The notes: generated by a model from the letters alone, not told the origin. 64,000 nucleotides of DNA from Paenibacillus sp. 1001270B_150601_E10 (GCF_015558675.1 NZ_JADMOL010000007.1:1-64000); one strand, 5' to 3'. Shown: positions 1 to 8,505, numbered from the stretch's first letter. Numbers and translations are program-made.

Positions 1-54
1 TATTAGGCACGCCGCCAGCGTTCGTCCTGAGCCAGGATCAAACTCTCCATAAAA
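1..54 (-). rRNA. 16S ribosomal RNA, 5' end only
   Basis: The reverse complement carries the universal 16S start, with AGAGTTTGATCCTGGCTCAG followed by the conserved GACGAACGCTGGCGGCG block. Only about the first 54 bases lie in the window; the gene continues leftward past the edge. The exact mature 5' end is an estimate from the Bacillus 16S start. It heads an rRNA operon transcribed leftward. Confidence 0.96.
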
Positions 55-168
55 GCGAATTTTGTTTACCGATTCAAGAATCGAACAAAGTTCACATTAA
101 GTGTTTGACTTGCTCATTTGTATTGCTGACGAGAATTTAATTCTCAATAATGTTTCACTCGTTGTTCA

Positions 169-182
169 GTTTTCAAAGAACA
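169..182 (-). promoter_or_regulatory. boxA antitermination element in the rRNA leader
   Basis: On the minus strand the leader reads TGTTCTTTGAAAACTGAAC, the boxA-type sequence normally found between the rRNA promoter and 16S in Bacillales. It supports Nus-factor-dependent antitermination of the operon. A small perfect palindrome (GAGAATTTAATTCTC, 131-145) sits between boxA and 16S and may belong to the processing stem. Confidence 0.7.
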
Positions 183-250
183 ATTTTGCTTCGTGATCAT
201 CTTGACCACTTCCACTTTAGTCAGCCACACTTTTCAGCGGCGACTTTTAT

Positions 251-280
251 AATATATCATATTCACTTAGTTTCCGTCAA
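251..280 (-). promoter_or_regulatory. rRNA operon proximal promoter (P2-like)
   Basis: Reading leftward, TTGACG is followed after 18 bases by TATATT, about 200 bases before 16S. Together with the upstream TTGACT promoter at 370-399 it gives the tandem arrangement usual for Bacillales rrn operons. Assigned from sequence only. Confidence 0.6.
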
Positions 281-369
281 GCACTTTTTTTAGAAGTTTT
301 TTTCGAAGTTTATCGAAGCTTGTCATCTCTTTGTGAACTTTGAATCATGTCCTCTGAGGGACGAGTTCT

Positions 370-399
370 AATTTATCATAACGGACATAGTGAAGTCAA
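370..399 (-). promoter_or_regulatory. rRNA operon distal promoter (P1-like)
   Basis: TTGACT and TAAATT with an 18-base spacer on the minus strand, about 90 bases upstream of the proximal promoter. The -10 is a weaker match than the -35, so the exact placement is uncertain. Confidence 0.45.
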
Positions 400-500
400 C
401 CCTTTTTATTAAAGAATGCTAAACTGACCTCTCTATGTCCATTATGATGACATTACGTTTTACTGAGGCCACGCCCAGATCACAGGAGCCCAGTCTCTTT

Positions 501-1415
501 TTAACCATGAACGGCTTTACGCTCTTCATTCCAATGATAAGCCGACACGAGTGCATCAGGATGATACGGATTCTTAGATACTTGAGTCTGCTTATATACA
601 TAGTGGCTCTTTGTGAGTTTATCCATTAGCATGGGAAGCTGACTGTGGATCAGATTCAATTCTTCAATTTCAAGAAGCTGTTCAAGCGATATTCCTTGTT
701 TATGCTCGCGTAGAATACGAAGCAAAGGCTCACCGCAAGTATTCATTTTCGTTGTAATCGAGAATTCACACGCTAGGAGTACAAGCTCCACTCTCTGCAA
801 CACCGTTTCGTTGCTTGTTGCAAGTTCCTCATATAGTTTGAATACTCCAGGGCTAAGTCTCTTAACCTGCTCCCAAAGCCCAATCTCATCTTCTTCCCCG
901 TGCTCCGCAATCGTTAGCGATCCCCATTCTTTGAGTGCAGCCAATACTGAAGTATAGGCATCCCATACATGACCCATTTCGAGATAACGCTTGCCGTAAA
1001 TGTAAGCTTCGATGAAACGTGCAAATCGGCTTAGAACCACTTGTTCCTGCATGGGCGTTCTTCCCAACATGATGCGCTTAATACTTTCAACATGACCAGT
1101 GCGATCAAGCTCAATTTTACCTAATGGAATTAAACGCTTTACATCATGGTGTTCCAAATCACTCACCTCCAGAAGTTCTTGTTCGGACAATCGGCTTACC
1201 AGAATCGGGTGTCCGTCAGCATCATCCAGCCAATGAGAAGCATATGCCTCATCGGGAAGCTTGGTTTGAATCACAATAATATGAGTGCCCCATTCGACAA
1301 ACTTCTTCAGCTTTGCTTCGACAATATTTTTATCTACGATGATTACTCCAGTTACCGCACGATCATCTAATAGAGGGTCTAAGAGCAATGGCAGCCCCAT
1401 TCTTCCCTTTTCCAT
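501..1415 (-). CDS. ygxA: YgxA-like nucleotidyltransferase-fold protein
   Basis: About 304 residues resembling Bacillus YgxA: an N-terminal nucleotidyltransferase-like domain, a helical middle region, and a C-terminal winged-helix-like part. The biochemical role of the family is not established. The genomic position supports the name, because ygxA sits between ygzB and an rRNA operon in Bacillus and does the same here. An ATG at 1460 would add 15 Lys/Cys-rich residues but lacks a good ribosome binding site. The ATG at 1415 has TGGGGAACGG just upstream and was preferred; an ATG 15 bases further in is also possible. Confidence 0.75.
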   Translation of the reverse strand: MEKGRMGLPLLLDPLLDDRAVTGVIIVDKNIVEAKLKKFVEWGTHIIVIQTKLPDEAYASHWLDDADGHPILVSRLSEQELLEVSDLEHHDVKRLIPLGKIELDRTGHVESIKRIMLGRTPMQEQVVLSRFARFIEAYIYGKRYLEMGHVWDAYTSVLAALKEWGSLTIAEHGEEDEIGLWEQVKRLSPGVFKLYEELATSNETVLQRVELVLLACEFSITTKMNTCGEPLLRILREHKQGISLEQLLEIEELNLIHSQLPMLMDKLTKSHYVYKQTQVSKNPYHPDALVSAYHWNEERKAVHG

Positions 1416-1536
1416 TCCGTTCCCCACACTTTTTTTTGGCTTTCTTTTACAGCAACTCATCGTTTATAATTCTACATAGATCGTCTCTTTCCTCCTCATA
1501 TATTTAACATTCCACACATGATAGGAGAGTCGCACT

Positions 1537-1995
1537 ATGAATGATTCCTCTAGCCAGTTGGAGAAGGCTAAGCGCTTCTTATTTAGATCTAGCAAGATCA
1601 ATGAATTTCGTTTGTGGGGATTACTTCTGACCATGGGGGGAATGGGGCTAATGGTGCTTGGCACCTCAGGAATCCTCATGTGGGGAACTAGCGGAAGGCT
1701 GTTTGCCGCAGTATTCATGGTAATCGGCATGATCGCGTTATTAGGCAGTGTCGCAGTTTACTTCGCTGCAGGTATGCTGTCTACCAGCGCTATGATTCTA
1801 GTATGTCCAGAATGCGGCCGACAAACAAAGGTTCTTGGCAAGACCGATCGCTGCATGTTCTGCCGTACCATGCTTACCTTTGACCCGGATCAGGCAACCG
1901 AGCATCCACAGATCAAAAGTGCAGAAGAGGCTCCAAACGCTTCAACGGTTAAACACCAGGCTGTGCAGGAGAACTCGACGACAACACATCATTAG
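1537..1995 (+). CDS. ygzB: YgzB family (UPF0295) small membrane protein
   Basis: A 152-residue protein with two hydrophobic segments (about residues 28-50 and 56-80), then a four-cysteine zinc-ribbon-like motif, CPECGRQ...CMFC, near residues 90-110. The conserved GMLSTSAM stretch before the first Cys pair is typical of YgzB. The C-terminal tail after residue 120 is longer than in Bacillus and of low complexity. The ribosome binding site AGGAGAG lies 8 bases before the ATG. The gene is divergent from ygxA and ends at a strong hairpin terminator. Function unknown; the placement next to ygxA and near perR matches Bacillus. Confidence 0.8.
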   Translation: MNDSSSQLEKAKRFLFRSSKINEFRLWGLLLTMGGMGLMVLGTSGILMWGTSGRLFAAVFMVIGMIALLGSVAVYFAAGMLSTSAMILVCPECGRQTKVLGKTDRCMFCRTMLTFDPDQATEHPQIKSAEEAPNASTVKHQAVQENSTTTHH

Positions 1996-2019
1996 ATATC
2001 AGCATCTTAGAAAATGCAC

Positions 2020-2073
2020 AAAAAGCCGTACCTTGGCCTAGCTTGCTAGACCATGAAGGTACGGTTTTTTTTA
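2020..2073. terminator. bidirectional intrinsic terminator between ygzB and the GH18 gene
   Basis: Inverted repeat CCGTACCTT (2026-2034) and AAGGTACGG (2056-2064) is flanked by a run of A on the left and T on the right. It can therefore stop transcription of both convergent genes. Confidence 0.9.
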
Positions 2074-2096
2074 TACCATCTATCAAAATAGTAAAA

Positions 2097-3827
2097 CTAA
2101 TAGTGCAGCATATCCCAAAGTGACTCATCGCCAAACGTTCGTGCCCAAGTCGCTACGCCTGCTAGCTCCATGCGCTTTGCCATATCGATACGGGCTTGTA
2201 TCGAGGTTTCATCCTCAATCCACACCCTCAATCTCTCACCATTAACGGTAACCTCCGCATAATGCTGACCAACATCCTCTAAAAATTGCGGTGTAACCTT
2301 ATGCTCCTGAAGCCATTCTTTGATTCCTGTCATTCCTACAGCTTTGGACTTCACTTCTGTTTTGCCACCCGCCTCTGTTTCAGTCCAAATACGCATATAT
2401 AGCGGCATGCCAAGAACTAGTTTGCTTGCTGGTACGTTGTCTTCTTCCATGATGCGTCTCATCGTTTGTTCAGTCCATGGCAATGAAGCAACTGAACCAG
2501 CCTTAGGACTCGCCGCCCAATGCTCATCGTAGGCCATCACCATCATATAATCCACGCTCTTCGCGAGGTTCTCGCGATCGAGGAACATGGACCAGTTGCC
2601 ACTGGAGGATTTCCCTGTCACATCAATCGATACAACCAATCCTTCAAGATGAAGCAGAGGAGATGCTTCTCTCACCCATTGAGTTAGGGCATCACGCTCA
2701 TCTACCTTCACATTTTCAAAGTCAATGTTAATGCCATCTAGATTATACTGTCTTGCATAGTCAATCAGCTGTTGAGTGGATCTGCTTCTTCTTTCGTAGG
2801 TGCTAAGCGCCTCCTTCGTAAGATCAGGATCAAAGCTGTTGCTGTACAGCGCCCATACCTGCTTCCCTTTTCCATGCGCCCACTCGACGATGCTTGAATC
2901 CGCCTTGCTGTTCACATTGCCCACCGGATCAGCCAAACTGAACCAGGTTGGACTTATCACATTAACACCCGGCATATCTGGAAGATTGCTTGTCTTCGGA
3001 TTCCGCGTATATACAGCTTCCCAAGTCAAGTTGACCGGCGTCTTCTGCCTCACAAATTCAGGAGCTTCCAGCTGCTTCTTCGCTGGTGCTTGAACCGCGG
3101 CACCTTGCTCTACTTCGCTCTCTTTCACAAAGCCGACCGCGCCGCTAATCTGATCCGTTACCTTCAGCCAATTTCCTGCCTGTTCCCAAATTTTAAGTTC
3201 CGTTTCGCCAAACAATTCACCGACCAGCAACGATTGCTTATCCGCTTCCTGTCTAAGCGCCACTTTGAGATCAGGCTTCTTTTGCAGCTTAATCTTTCCT
3301 TGCTGATAGCTTGAGCCAGGGGCGACCAGTTCAACTCTGCCATCGGTTTTGAACTGCGTGCTTGTTGCCACTCCTAGCTCCTCTAGCGCCGAGGCAGGCA
3401 CATATGCCTCTCCATTAATCAACTTTGCTTCTCCATCCCACGTATGGCGTTCACCGTTCCAATAGCCTTTCTTCCCGTCAATCGGGATTACTGCGGTATC
3501 CGTCTCATTGGTGATAACCACAAGATTCGATTGCTTCTCGACCCATACATAAGATCCCATATACTCTTCAATAGCCTCGGCCGGAATAAGCAGGGACTTG
3601 CCGCTTCCGCTCGCTCCGTAAGACGTTAATTGGTCATTCCAAGCGATTCGCTGTGCAACTTCGCCATCTTGATTCGCATACTGCTGATTAGGCAGCCATT
3701 CCTGAATGCCTTTCCAAAGGCTAAAGGCTAATAAGATAAGCCCAATTAGCAAAATAAAGCGGCCAAGCCCCTTCTTTTTTCGCACATTTCTCCTCCTTGC
3801 AGGAGGTCTCCCCATATTCCTATTCAT
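2097..3827 (-). CDS. membrane-anchored glycoside hydrolase family 18 protein with stalk and SH3-like domains
   Basis: The 576-residue protein starts with a very basic N terminus and one membrane segment (about residues 22-42). Next come a copper-amine-oxidase-like 'stalk' region (about 60-170), an SH3-like segment (about 185-245) and a C-terminal GH18 barrel. The GH18 signature DGINIDFEN is present with the catalytic Glu at residue 371. The family cleaves beta-1,4-N-acetylhexosamine linkages; similar proteins (YaaH, YdhD, YvbX types) act on peptidoglycan or spore cortex, so a cell-wall or spore role is inferred. The start has GGGAGG five bases upstream. It lies between perR and ygzB, a place not occupied by such a gene in Bacillus. 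Confidence 0.85.
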   Translation of the reverse strand: MNRNMGRPPARRRNVRKKKGLGRFILLIGLILLAFSLWKGIQEWLPNQQYANQDGEVAQRIAWNDQLTSYGASGSGKSLLIPAEAIEEYMGSYVWVEKQSNLVVITNETDTAVIPIDGKKGYWNGERHTWDGEAKLINGEAYVPASALEELGVATSTQFKTDGRVELVAPGSSYQQGKIKLQKKPDLKVALRQEADKQSLLVGELFGETELKIWEQAGNWLKVTDQISGAVGFVKESEVEQGAAVQAPAKKQLEAPEFVRQKTPVNLTWEAVYTRNPKTSNLPDMPGVNVISPTWFSLADPVGNVNSKADSSIVEWAHGKGKQVWALYSNSFDPDLTKEALSTYERRSRSTQQLIDYARQYNLDGINIDFENVKVDERDALTQWVREASPLLHLEGLVVSIDVTGKSSSGNWSMFLDRENLAKSVDYMMVMAYDEHWAASPKAGSVASLPWTEQTMRRIMEEDNVPASKLVLGMPLYMRIWTETEAGGKTEVKSKAVGMTGIKEWLQEHKVTPQFLEDVGQHYAEVTVNGERLRVWIEDETSIQARIDMAKRMELAGVATWARTFGDESLWDMLHY

Positions 3828-3856
3828 CCTTGCCTCCCCATGTCCATGAAAAATAA

Positions 3857-3887
3857 AAAGCGCGCAGGTGCTATCACTGCGCGCTTT
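3857..3887 (-). terminator. intrinsic terminator after perR
   Basis: Near-perfect stem AAAGCGCGCAG...CTGCGCGCTTT; on the minus strand it is followed by TTTATTTTT, 15 bases after the perR stop. Confidence 0.85.
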
Positions 3888-3902
3888 GGTCCATTTCCAA
3901 TA

Positions 3903-4343
3903 TTACCGTACCGATGCTGCTTGTTCAGCACACTCTCGGCACACTCCATATACTTCCATCCTATGTCCTCGAATATGAAATCCGGTTCGTTCAGCAGCTG
4001 CCTGCTCAACGTTCTCTAATGCAGGTATCGAGAAATCCGCGATCTTCCCGCACTTCTCACAGATCGCATGATAATGATCGGATACGTTTGCATCAAAGCG
4101 GCTGGAGCTATCTCCATAAGTCAGCTCTCGTACAAGTCCTGCCTCAATAAACATCTTCAGGTTATTGTATACAGTCGCTACACTCATGCTTGGAAACTTC
4201 GGCTCCAAAGCCCGGTATATCTCATCTGCAGTAGGATGGGTCATGGAATCCATCAAATATGCCAAAATGGCATGACGCTGCGGTGTTATGCGTACGCCGG
4301 ACTCCTTCAAATGTTCTAATGCATGCTGTACCCGCGTCTTCAT
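3903..4343 (-). CDS. perR: PerR, Fur-family peroxide-sensing repressor
   Basis: A 146-residue Fur-family protein, the length of Bacillus PerR (145). An N-terminal winged helix ([10 protein letters not shown]... [12 protein letters not shown]) is followed by the metal-binding dimer domain. This contains [11 protein letters not shown] and a second CxxC (CREC), the structural zinc site. The histidines and aspartates used for regulatory Fe/Mn binding in PerR are in place ([18 protein letters not shown]). PerR represses peroxide-defence genes until metal-catalysed histidine oxidation releases it. An ATG 36 bases upstream is in frame, but the ATG at 4343 has AAAGGTGG at good spacing. A Per-box candidate precedes it, suggesting autorepression. 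Fur and Zur are alternatives; neighbouring genes and motif favour PerR. Confidence 0.9.
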   Translation of the reverse strand: MKTRVQHALEHLKESGVRITPQRHAILAYLMDSMTHPTADEIYRALEPKFPSMSVATVYNNLKMFIEAGLVRELTYGDSSSRFDANVSDHYHAICEKCGKIADFSIPALENVEQAAAERTGFHIRGHRMEVYGVCRECAEQAASVR

Positions 4344-4396
4344 CCTGACCACCACCTTTATCTGTAATATCCTGCACATCGGGTATAACTATTACA

Positions 4397-4411
4397 TTAT
4401 AACAATTATCA
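4397..4411 (-). promoter_or_regulatory. candidate Per-box upstream of perR
   Basis: The minus strand reads TGATAATTGTTATAA, matching the Per-box consensus TTATAATnATTATAA at all but two positions, 54 bases before the perR start codon. The AT-rich block also contains plausible -10 elements, so bound PerR could block its own promoter as in Bacillus. Confidence 0.6.
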
Positions 4412-4485
4412 ACAAATAATTGGTATATGTCCATTGTACGTCTTTATTTTTTTGTTTGTCAATATGATTATTGTATATCTAATCG

Positions 4486-4510
4486 AGAAAAACCGCACAA
4501 CCGTGCGGTC
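4486..4510 (-). terminator. intrinsic terminator of the ECF sigma operon
   Basis: The stem ACCGCACAACCGTGCGGT (4492-4509) is followed on the minus strand by TTTTTCTC. It lies about 40 bases after the stop of the DUF4097-like gene. Confidence 0.85.
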
Positions 4511-4548
4511 TGACTTCCTTTTCTAGTGTTTTTCCAACGCTTATCTCA

Positions 4549-5730
4549 CTATCTCTCGCTCACATCGATGTCACCATTCGCTTGAATCATGACTCGATAC
4601 AGCCCTTCACCGATCACGCCCTGCATCTCATGCTCCACTATCGTTATCGGAAAGTCTGATGATAAGTCTCCAAACGAATTTTTCGCTTGAATCGCAGCAC
4701 TTGCCTCCTTAGGGAGCTCTATGTGAACATCTCCAGCTAATGTAGTCAGCGTCCAATCCCCATCTAACGATGAGGCCCCCATAAAGATATCACCACTGTA
4801 AGTCTCCGCATAGGCTCCACGAAGAAGCTCATTCGCATCGATATCTCCGCTTTTCGTAAATAAATGGGTGTCTCCTCCGACGTTCTTAATATTCAAATCT
4901 CCATTTGCCGCCTTCGCTTCCACTCTTTCACTTACATCCTTTATATCAATATCGCCGGTAGAGGAGTGCGCGTACACCTCTCCATCAATATTGGAAACAG
5001 CAATACCTCCATCCGAAGTGTCTGCTTGAATTGTGCCGACTAGGTTGTGGATGTAGAGATTCCCTTCCTTGGCGCTTGCGTCCAGCACGAATGCCCGCTC
5101 TCTTGGCAGCAACAAATTAAGATCAACTCGGCTAGCATAACCTGCCTGCTTAACCCTGTCTAAGCCATCAATCTTCATTCTCATCACAGGCTCTTTCTCA
5201 TCCTGTACCCAACGAATCTGAACAAGTTGAGCAAGGGATTTAACCTGTTCGGATGGGGCATTATAGATCGTAAGGATTGCCTCCACCTCTAGATGGTCCT
5301 CAGATCCCATCTTCGCATAGATATCTCCTGCCTGCAGCTCAAGCTTCAGTTCATTAACCTCGGTTGGTACAAAGATCGACTGTGTTGGAAGCTCGGACTT
5401 CGTGCCGTCCATCTTAACCATCTGCTTCATCATCGAGAAATCAAATTGAATGCTTCTTACCCAATCTTGAAATAGATTCGGCTGCGTGATCGTAAATACG
5501 ATTGCGGCTATAAAAATAGAGGTGAATATTCCTAAGGCATCAAACTTACGCTTGCGACCCTTGGATCGAAAGCTGTACCACACAATCTCGATGCCTAAGA
5601 CAATCAAGATGAGTGACCACCAAGAGGTAAGCAGTGCGATCGTGTGTGTATGATACAGGCGGTCATACAAGAGCATTAGGCCAACTGCAATGATCAGCAG
5701 CGAAGCCGTGATCCTACCTACTTTGATCAT
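4549..5730 (-). CDS. LiaF/LiaG-like membrane protein with DUF4097 beta-strand repeats
   Basis: 393 residues. The first 90 hold three hydrophobic segments resembling the LiaF-type membrane domain (LIIAVGLMLL, SLILIVLGIEI). The rest is a long extracytoplasmic beta-rich repeat region with recurring 'GDI/GDL/GEV' turns (for example STGDIDIKDV, SGDIDANELL, YSGDIFMGA), typical of DUF4097. These domains occur in cell-envelope stress systems such as LiaFSR. It is the last gene of a three-gene set behind an ECF sigma factor (24 bases after the preceding gene). It may therefore sense envelope state or restrain the sigma factor; that role is inferred. The molecular function is unknown. Confidence 0.75.
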   Translation of the reverse strand: MIKVGRITASLLIIAVGLMLLYDRLYHTHTIALLTSWWSLILIVLGIEIVWYSFRSKGRKRKFDALGIFTSIFIAAIVFTITQPNLFQDWVRSIQFDFSMMKQMVKMDGTKSELPTQSIFVPTEVNELKLELQAGDIYAKMGSEDHLEVEAILTIYNAPSEQVKSLAQLVQIRWVQDEKEPVMRMKIDGLDRVKQAGYASRVDLNLLLPRERAFVLDASAKEGNLYIHNLVGTIQADTSDGGIAVSNIDGEVYAHSSTGDIDIKDVSERVEAKAANGDLNIKNVGGDTHLFTKSGDIDANELLRGAYAETYSGDIFMGASSLDGDWTLTTLAGDVHIELPKEASAAIQAKNSFGDLSSDFPITIVEHEMQGVIGEGLYRVMIQANGDIDVSER

Positions 5731-5754
5731 AAAGCTCCTATCCCTCCTGCAATG

Positions 5755-6396
5755 CTATGGTCTATATTTGGACTCCTTATAGAGCAAATACACACCACCA
5801 GCAATCAATACGCCTGCTCCCGCAAATGAGCCCCCATTGTGAAGCAGCCAGCGAAGCCAATCTGGATCGACGGTAAAGAGCATCAGCATCATGCCAATGA
5901 GCACAAGGAGAATGCCAAGCCACGGCCCCTGCTTAACCGACTTCATATCACCATACAAGGCTTGTCGGTTTACCTTATCCGTATTCTGCATCGCATCGAA
6001 CAAGTTATAAAAATATATCACGGGCAAGAGCAACGAAAGCAGCACAATCAGTGGGACATTGGTTCCGTCATTAGAAGTGCTGAAATAGACGATCGTTACG
6101 ATATCCAGTGCCAAGAGCATCATCATAAGAAGCCCGCGCTGCATAAGCCCTAAGTAGAAATGCCCCATTCCCGGAAAGAAAAATCCGAGAAGCACAGCAA
6201 CAAACTTGCTCTTACGAGGAGGCTTGCTATTCATAAAAGGAGGCTCTCCTGCATGGACATAAGGCTGCTCAGGCGTATGATACCAACCGCTGCCCCTCTG
6301 CTGCTTCTGCATGTGTTCAACCTTCTTCATCCGTTCCTTCAGAAATTGCTCCTCCTGATCATTCATTGATGAGCCAGAACGATAATCCTTCATCAT
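5755..6396 (-). CDS. polytopic membrane protein in the ECF sigma operon
   Basis: 213 residues: a cytoplasmic N terminus of about 60 rich in charged residues and Gln, then about five hydrophobic segments. The first pair reads like a TM2-type hairpin (LLGFFFPGMGHFYLGLMQRGLL). The last pair resembles LiaF-type segments (GILLVLIGMMLML, GAGVLIAGGVYLLY). There are no zinc-binding HxxxCxxC residues of a classical ZAS anti-sigma factor. Its position between the ECF sigma gene and a LiaF/DUF4097-like gene makes a sigma-regulating membrane role plausible, but this is inference. GGGGGG lies just upstream of two adjacent ATG codons, so the second ATG (6393) may be the real start. Confidence 0.65.
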   Translation of the reverse strand: MMKDYRSGSSMNDQEEQFLKERMKKVEHMQKQQRGSGWYHTPEQPYVHAGEPPFMNSKPPRKSKFVAVLLGFFFPGMGHFYLGLMQRGLLMMMLLALDIVTIVYFSTSNDGTNVPLIVLLSLLLPVIYFYNLFDAMQNTDKVNRQALYGDMKSVKQGPWLGILLVLIGMMLMLFTVDPDWLRWLLHNGGSFAGAGVLIAGGVYLLYKESKYRP

Positions 6397-6437
6397 ACTC
6401 CCCCCTTTTATTACAATCGGTTCTCTATATCAACCAT

Positions 6438-7043
6438 TTAAGCGAGTTCAAGAGAGTGTCCCCATTCGCGTTTAAACAAAGATTTAGCTCGATAAAGTCT
6501 TGTCTCCACCGTGCGGACTGGCATCGACAGCTGTTCTGCGATCTCGGTATAGGAACGGTCTCTAAGATGGTACAAGACCATGACCGTTCTGTACTTCATC
6601 GGAAGCTGCTTTAATACCTCATGCACTTCAGCCGTACGCTCTCTTGTCATCAATCGCTCTTCTGGCATATCGCACCACTGTGGCTCAAGATCCGTGTGCC
6701 CTTCGATATGCTGCATCGTGTCTGTCGTCATCTCCACATGCTGATGCTTCCACTTGCGAAGCGTATCAATCATCTGATTGCGCGTCAGCCGATACAGCCA
6801 AGTCGTAAATTTGGCATCGCCACGGTACGTATGCAAGGAGCGAAATACTTTTAACCACACATCCTGTGCAATATCTTCTGCCAGGTAGCGGTCAGAAACC
6901 GTGCGACAAATACAAGTTAACACAAATGGGCGATGTCTTTCCACCAATTCGTGCATAGCGCCTTCATTTCCCTCTTTATATTGTTGAATCAAATATTCAT
7001 CAGTATGCTGTTGTTGGGTATAATCCATCGTTTGCTTTTTCAT
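6438..7043 (-). CDS. ECF-family RNA polymerase sigma factor
   Basis: A 201-residue sigma-70 factor with only regions 2 and 4. Region 2 (about residues 20-95) shows YLAEDIAQDVWLKVFRSL and FTTWLYRLTRNQMIDTLRK. Region 4 (about 135-190) shows LPMKYRTVMVLYHLRDRSYTEIAEQL and RTVETRLYRAK. It directs RNA polymerase to a small regulon, probably envelope stress. The two genes behind it encode membrane proteins and none is a recognisable anti-sigma factor. I could not find an ECF-type GAAC / CGTC promoter in front, so autoregulation is not shown. The region 2-4 linker is slightly long and acidic. Confidence 0.88.
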   Translation of the reverse strand: MKKQTMDYTQQQHTDEYLIQQYKEGNEGAMHELVERHRPFVLTCICRTVSDRYLAEDIAQDVWLKVFRSLHTYRGDAKFTTWLYRLTRNQMIDTLRKWKHQHVEMTTDTMQHIEGHTDLEPQWCDMPEERLMTRERTAEVHEVLKQLPMKYRTVMVLYHLRDRSYTEIAEQLSMPVRTVETRLYRAKSLFKREWGHSLELA

Positions 7044-7137
7044 TGCTGTCCATTCCTTTCCACCTAACCCAATGGGTGTCTCTATTTACACGCGTCCGCG
7101 AAAGACCATTTTTGTTATCTTTATTTTACGTCGAACG

Positions 7138-7178
7138 ACAAAAACAAAGAAACCTTCCTGAGTCTAGGAAGGTTTCAC
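7138..7178 (-). terminator. intrinsic terminator after the MgtC-like gene
   Basis: GAAACCTTCC...GGAAGGTTTC forms a 10-bp stem, followed on the minus strand by TTTGTTTTTG, 20-40 bases past the stop codon at 7196. Confidence 0.85.
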
Positions 7179-7195
7179 CGACTTTAGTCTAGTTT

Positions 7196-7915
7196 TTATT
7201 CAATCGTAACTGAGCGCACACCAGCCAGCTGTTCGATCTCCGTAGCAAAGGTTAGGATATCCGTATGTTTGGAAATGACAACCGCAAGCTTGATCTCTTT
7301 GCGATAGGAATACCCATAATCACGACGATCTCGTTCTTCTTCGAGATGCATGATCGTCATCTTCTTCACGTTAACTCCATGCTCGGAAAGACAGCTGTTC
7401 AGCGTCTTCATGACATCGAATGCCTCATCTGTAATTAACGTTAAGATTCTTGGCTTCTTGCCCGCCAAATAGCGCTGCTCCAGCTTATTAAATGCAAATA
7501 GATTCACGAGGACGAGCCCAGTCGTCAAAATGGACGGGAAGTAAAAGCCTGCACCAACTGCTAATCCAATCGCGGCAACAACCCATAGTGAAGCTGCTGT
7601 CGTTAGTCCTGAAATGGCTTTACCGGTAAAAATGATCGTGCCAGCTCCTAAAAAACCAATCCCGGTAATAACAGCGGTCGCAAGGCGGGCTGGATCGATG
7701 CGAACATTCTCTTCTTGCACGAATTGAGAAAAGCCATAAATAGATAAGAGCATAAGCAACGAAGAACCTAAGCAAACTAAAATATGAGTACGAAGTCCAG
7801 CTGGATGATTCGCTTGTTCCCGTTCAAGTCCTACAACGCCTCCAAGCACCATGGCCAGCAGCAAGCGAAGCGTAATATGTAAATTATCAATATACCATGG
7901 ATCCTCTATTGGCAA
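7196..7915 (-). CDS. MgtC/SapB family membrane protein
   Basis: 239 residues with four to five membrane segments in the first 145 and a cytoplasmic ACT-like C-terminal domain (about 150-239). Family signatures include GGVVGLEREQANHPAGLRTHILVCLGSSL and TGIGFLGAGTII. Related proteins modulate Mg2+ homeostasis or growth in low magnesium; the biochemical mechanism is unresolved. The start codon is TTG, chosen because GGGAGGAG lies six bases upstream and no ATG is available nearby. It appears to be a single-gene unit ending at its own terminator. Confidence 0.85.
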   Translation of the reverse strand: MPIEDPWYIDNLHITLRLLLAMVLGGVVGLEREQANHPAGLRTHILVCLGSSLLMLLSIYGFSQFVQEENVRIDPARLATAVITGIGFLGAGTIIFTGKAISGLTTAASLWVVAAIGLAVGAGFYFPSILTTGLVLVNLFAFNKLEQRYLAGKKPRILTLITDEAFDVMKTLNSCLSEHGVNVKKMTIMHLEEERDRRDYGYSYRKEIKLAVVISKHTDILTFATEIEQLAGVRSVTIE

Positions 7916-7937
7916 CCCAATCTCCTCCCGATGCCAT

Positions 7938-8402
7938 CTAAGTCAATGGTTGTGTCTTGATCAACGTTCGAAGTATAACGCCAGGCGCCACCTCGTCATC
8001 ACGAACGTAGTGAAAGCCAAGCTGCTCATACAGTGTAAGGGCTGGGGTATTCTTTAACCCTGTGCAAATGGTAAATGTATGGACGCCCTGCTTAGACAGC
8101 ACATACTGCATTAATGATCTGCCAATCCCTTTGCGAAAATGATCCGGTCTTACCATGACACGGCAAATCTGCAGCAGATGCGGCGCCTCCATTTCATAAG
8201 AAATAACCCCTACAAGTTCATTGGAATCGGTGTACCAGCCATAAAATTGCTCCTGAACCTGCTGAAGCTCGTCCCTCGTCTCAAGCAAAGGCGGAATCTC
8301 GTGAAAGCCTATAAGCAGAGCTTCTATCCCATAGGCTTGCTGCTGCATATTCCACACCTGATCTAATAGATCAGGATCATGTAAATGAATCTCTCTAATC
8401 AT
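7938..8402 (-). CDS. GNAT family N-acetyltransferase
   Basis: 154 residues with the acetyl-CoA binding motif VMVRPDHFRKGIGRSLMQYVL (R/QxxGxG/A type) around residues 85-105 and the C-terminal LYEQLGFHYV signature. The substrate cannot be deduced. The open frame extends 23 codons upstream, but the ATG at 8402 has AGAAGGTGAG directly before it and gives the usual family length. It lies 22 bases upstream of the MgtC-like gene and could be cotranscribed with it. Confidence 0.8.
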   Translation of the reverse strand: MIREIHLHDPDLLDQVWNMQQQAYGIEALLIGFHEIPPLLETRDELQQVQEQFYGWYTDSNELVGVISYEMEAPHLLQICRVMVRPDHFRKGIGRSLMQYVLSKQGVHTFTICTGLKNTPALTLYEQLGFHYVRDDEVAPGVILRTLIKTQPLT

Positions 8403-8505
8403 TGTACTCACCTTCTTCTCTGAAAATGAATGTATCCCGTGCTTTTTACCGATCCATTGCTCCTTAATCACGCCGCTAATAGCGGCTTATAAACAGCAGT
8501 GTACA

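Noticed and set aside
6980-7140. Autoregulatory ECF promoter before the ECF sigma gene
   Set aside because: No GAAC-type -35 with a CGTC-type -10 at 16-17 bases was visible.
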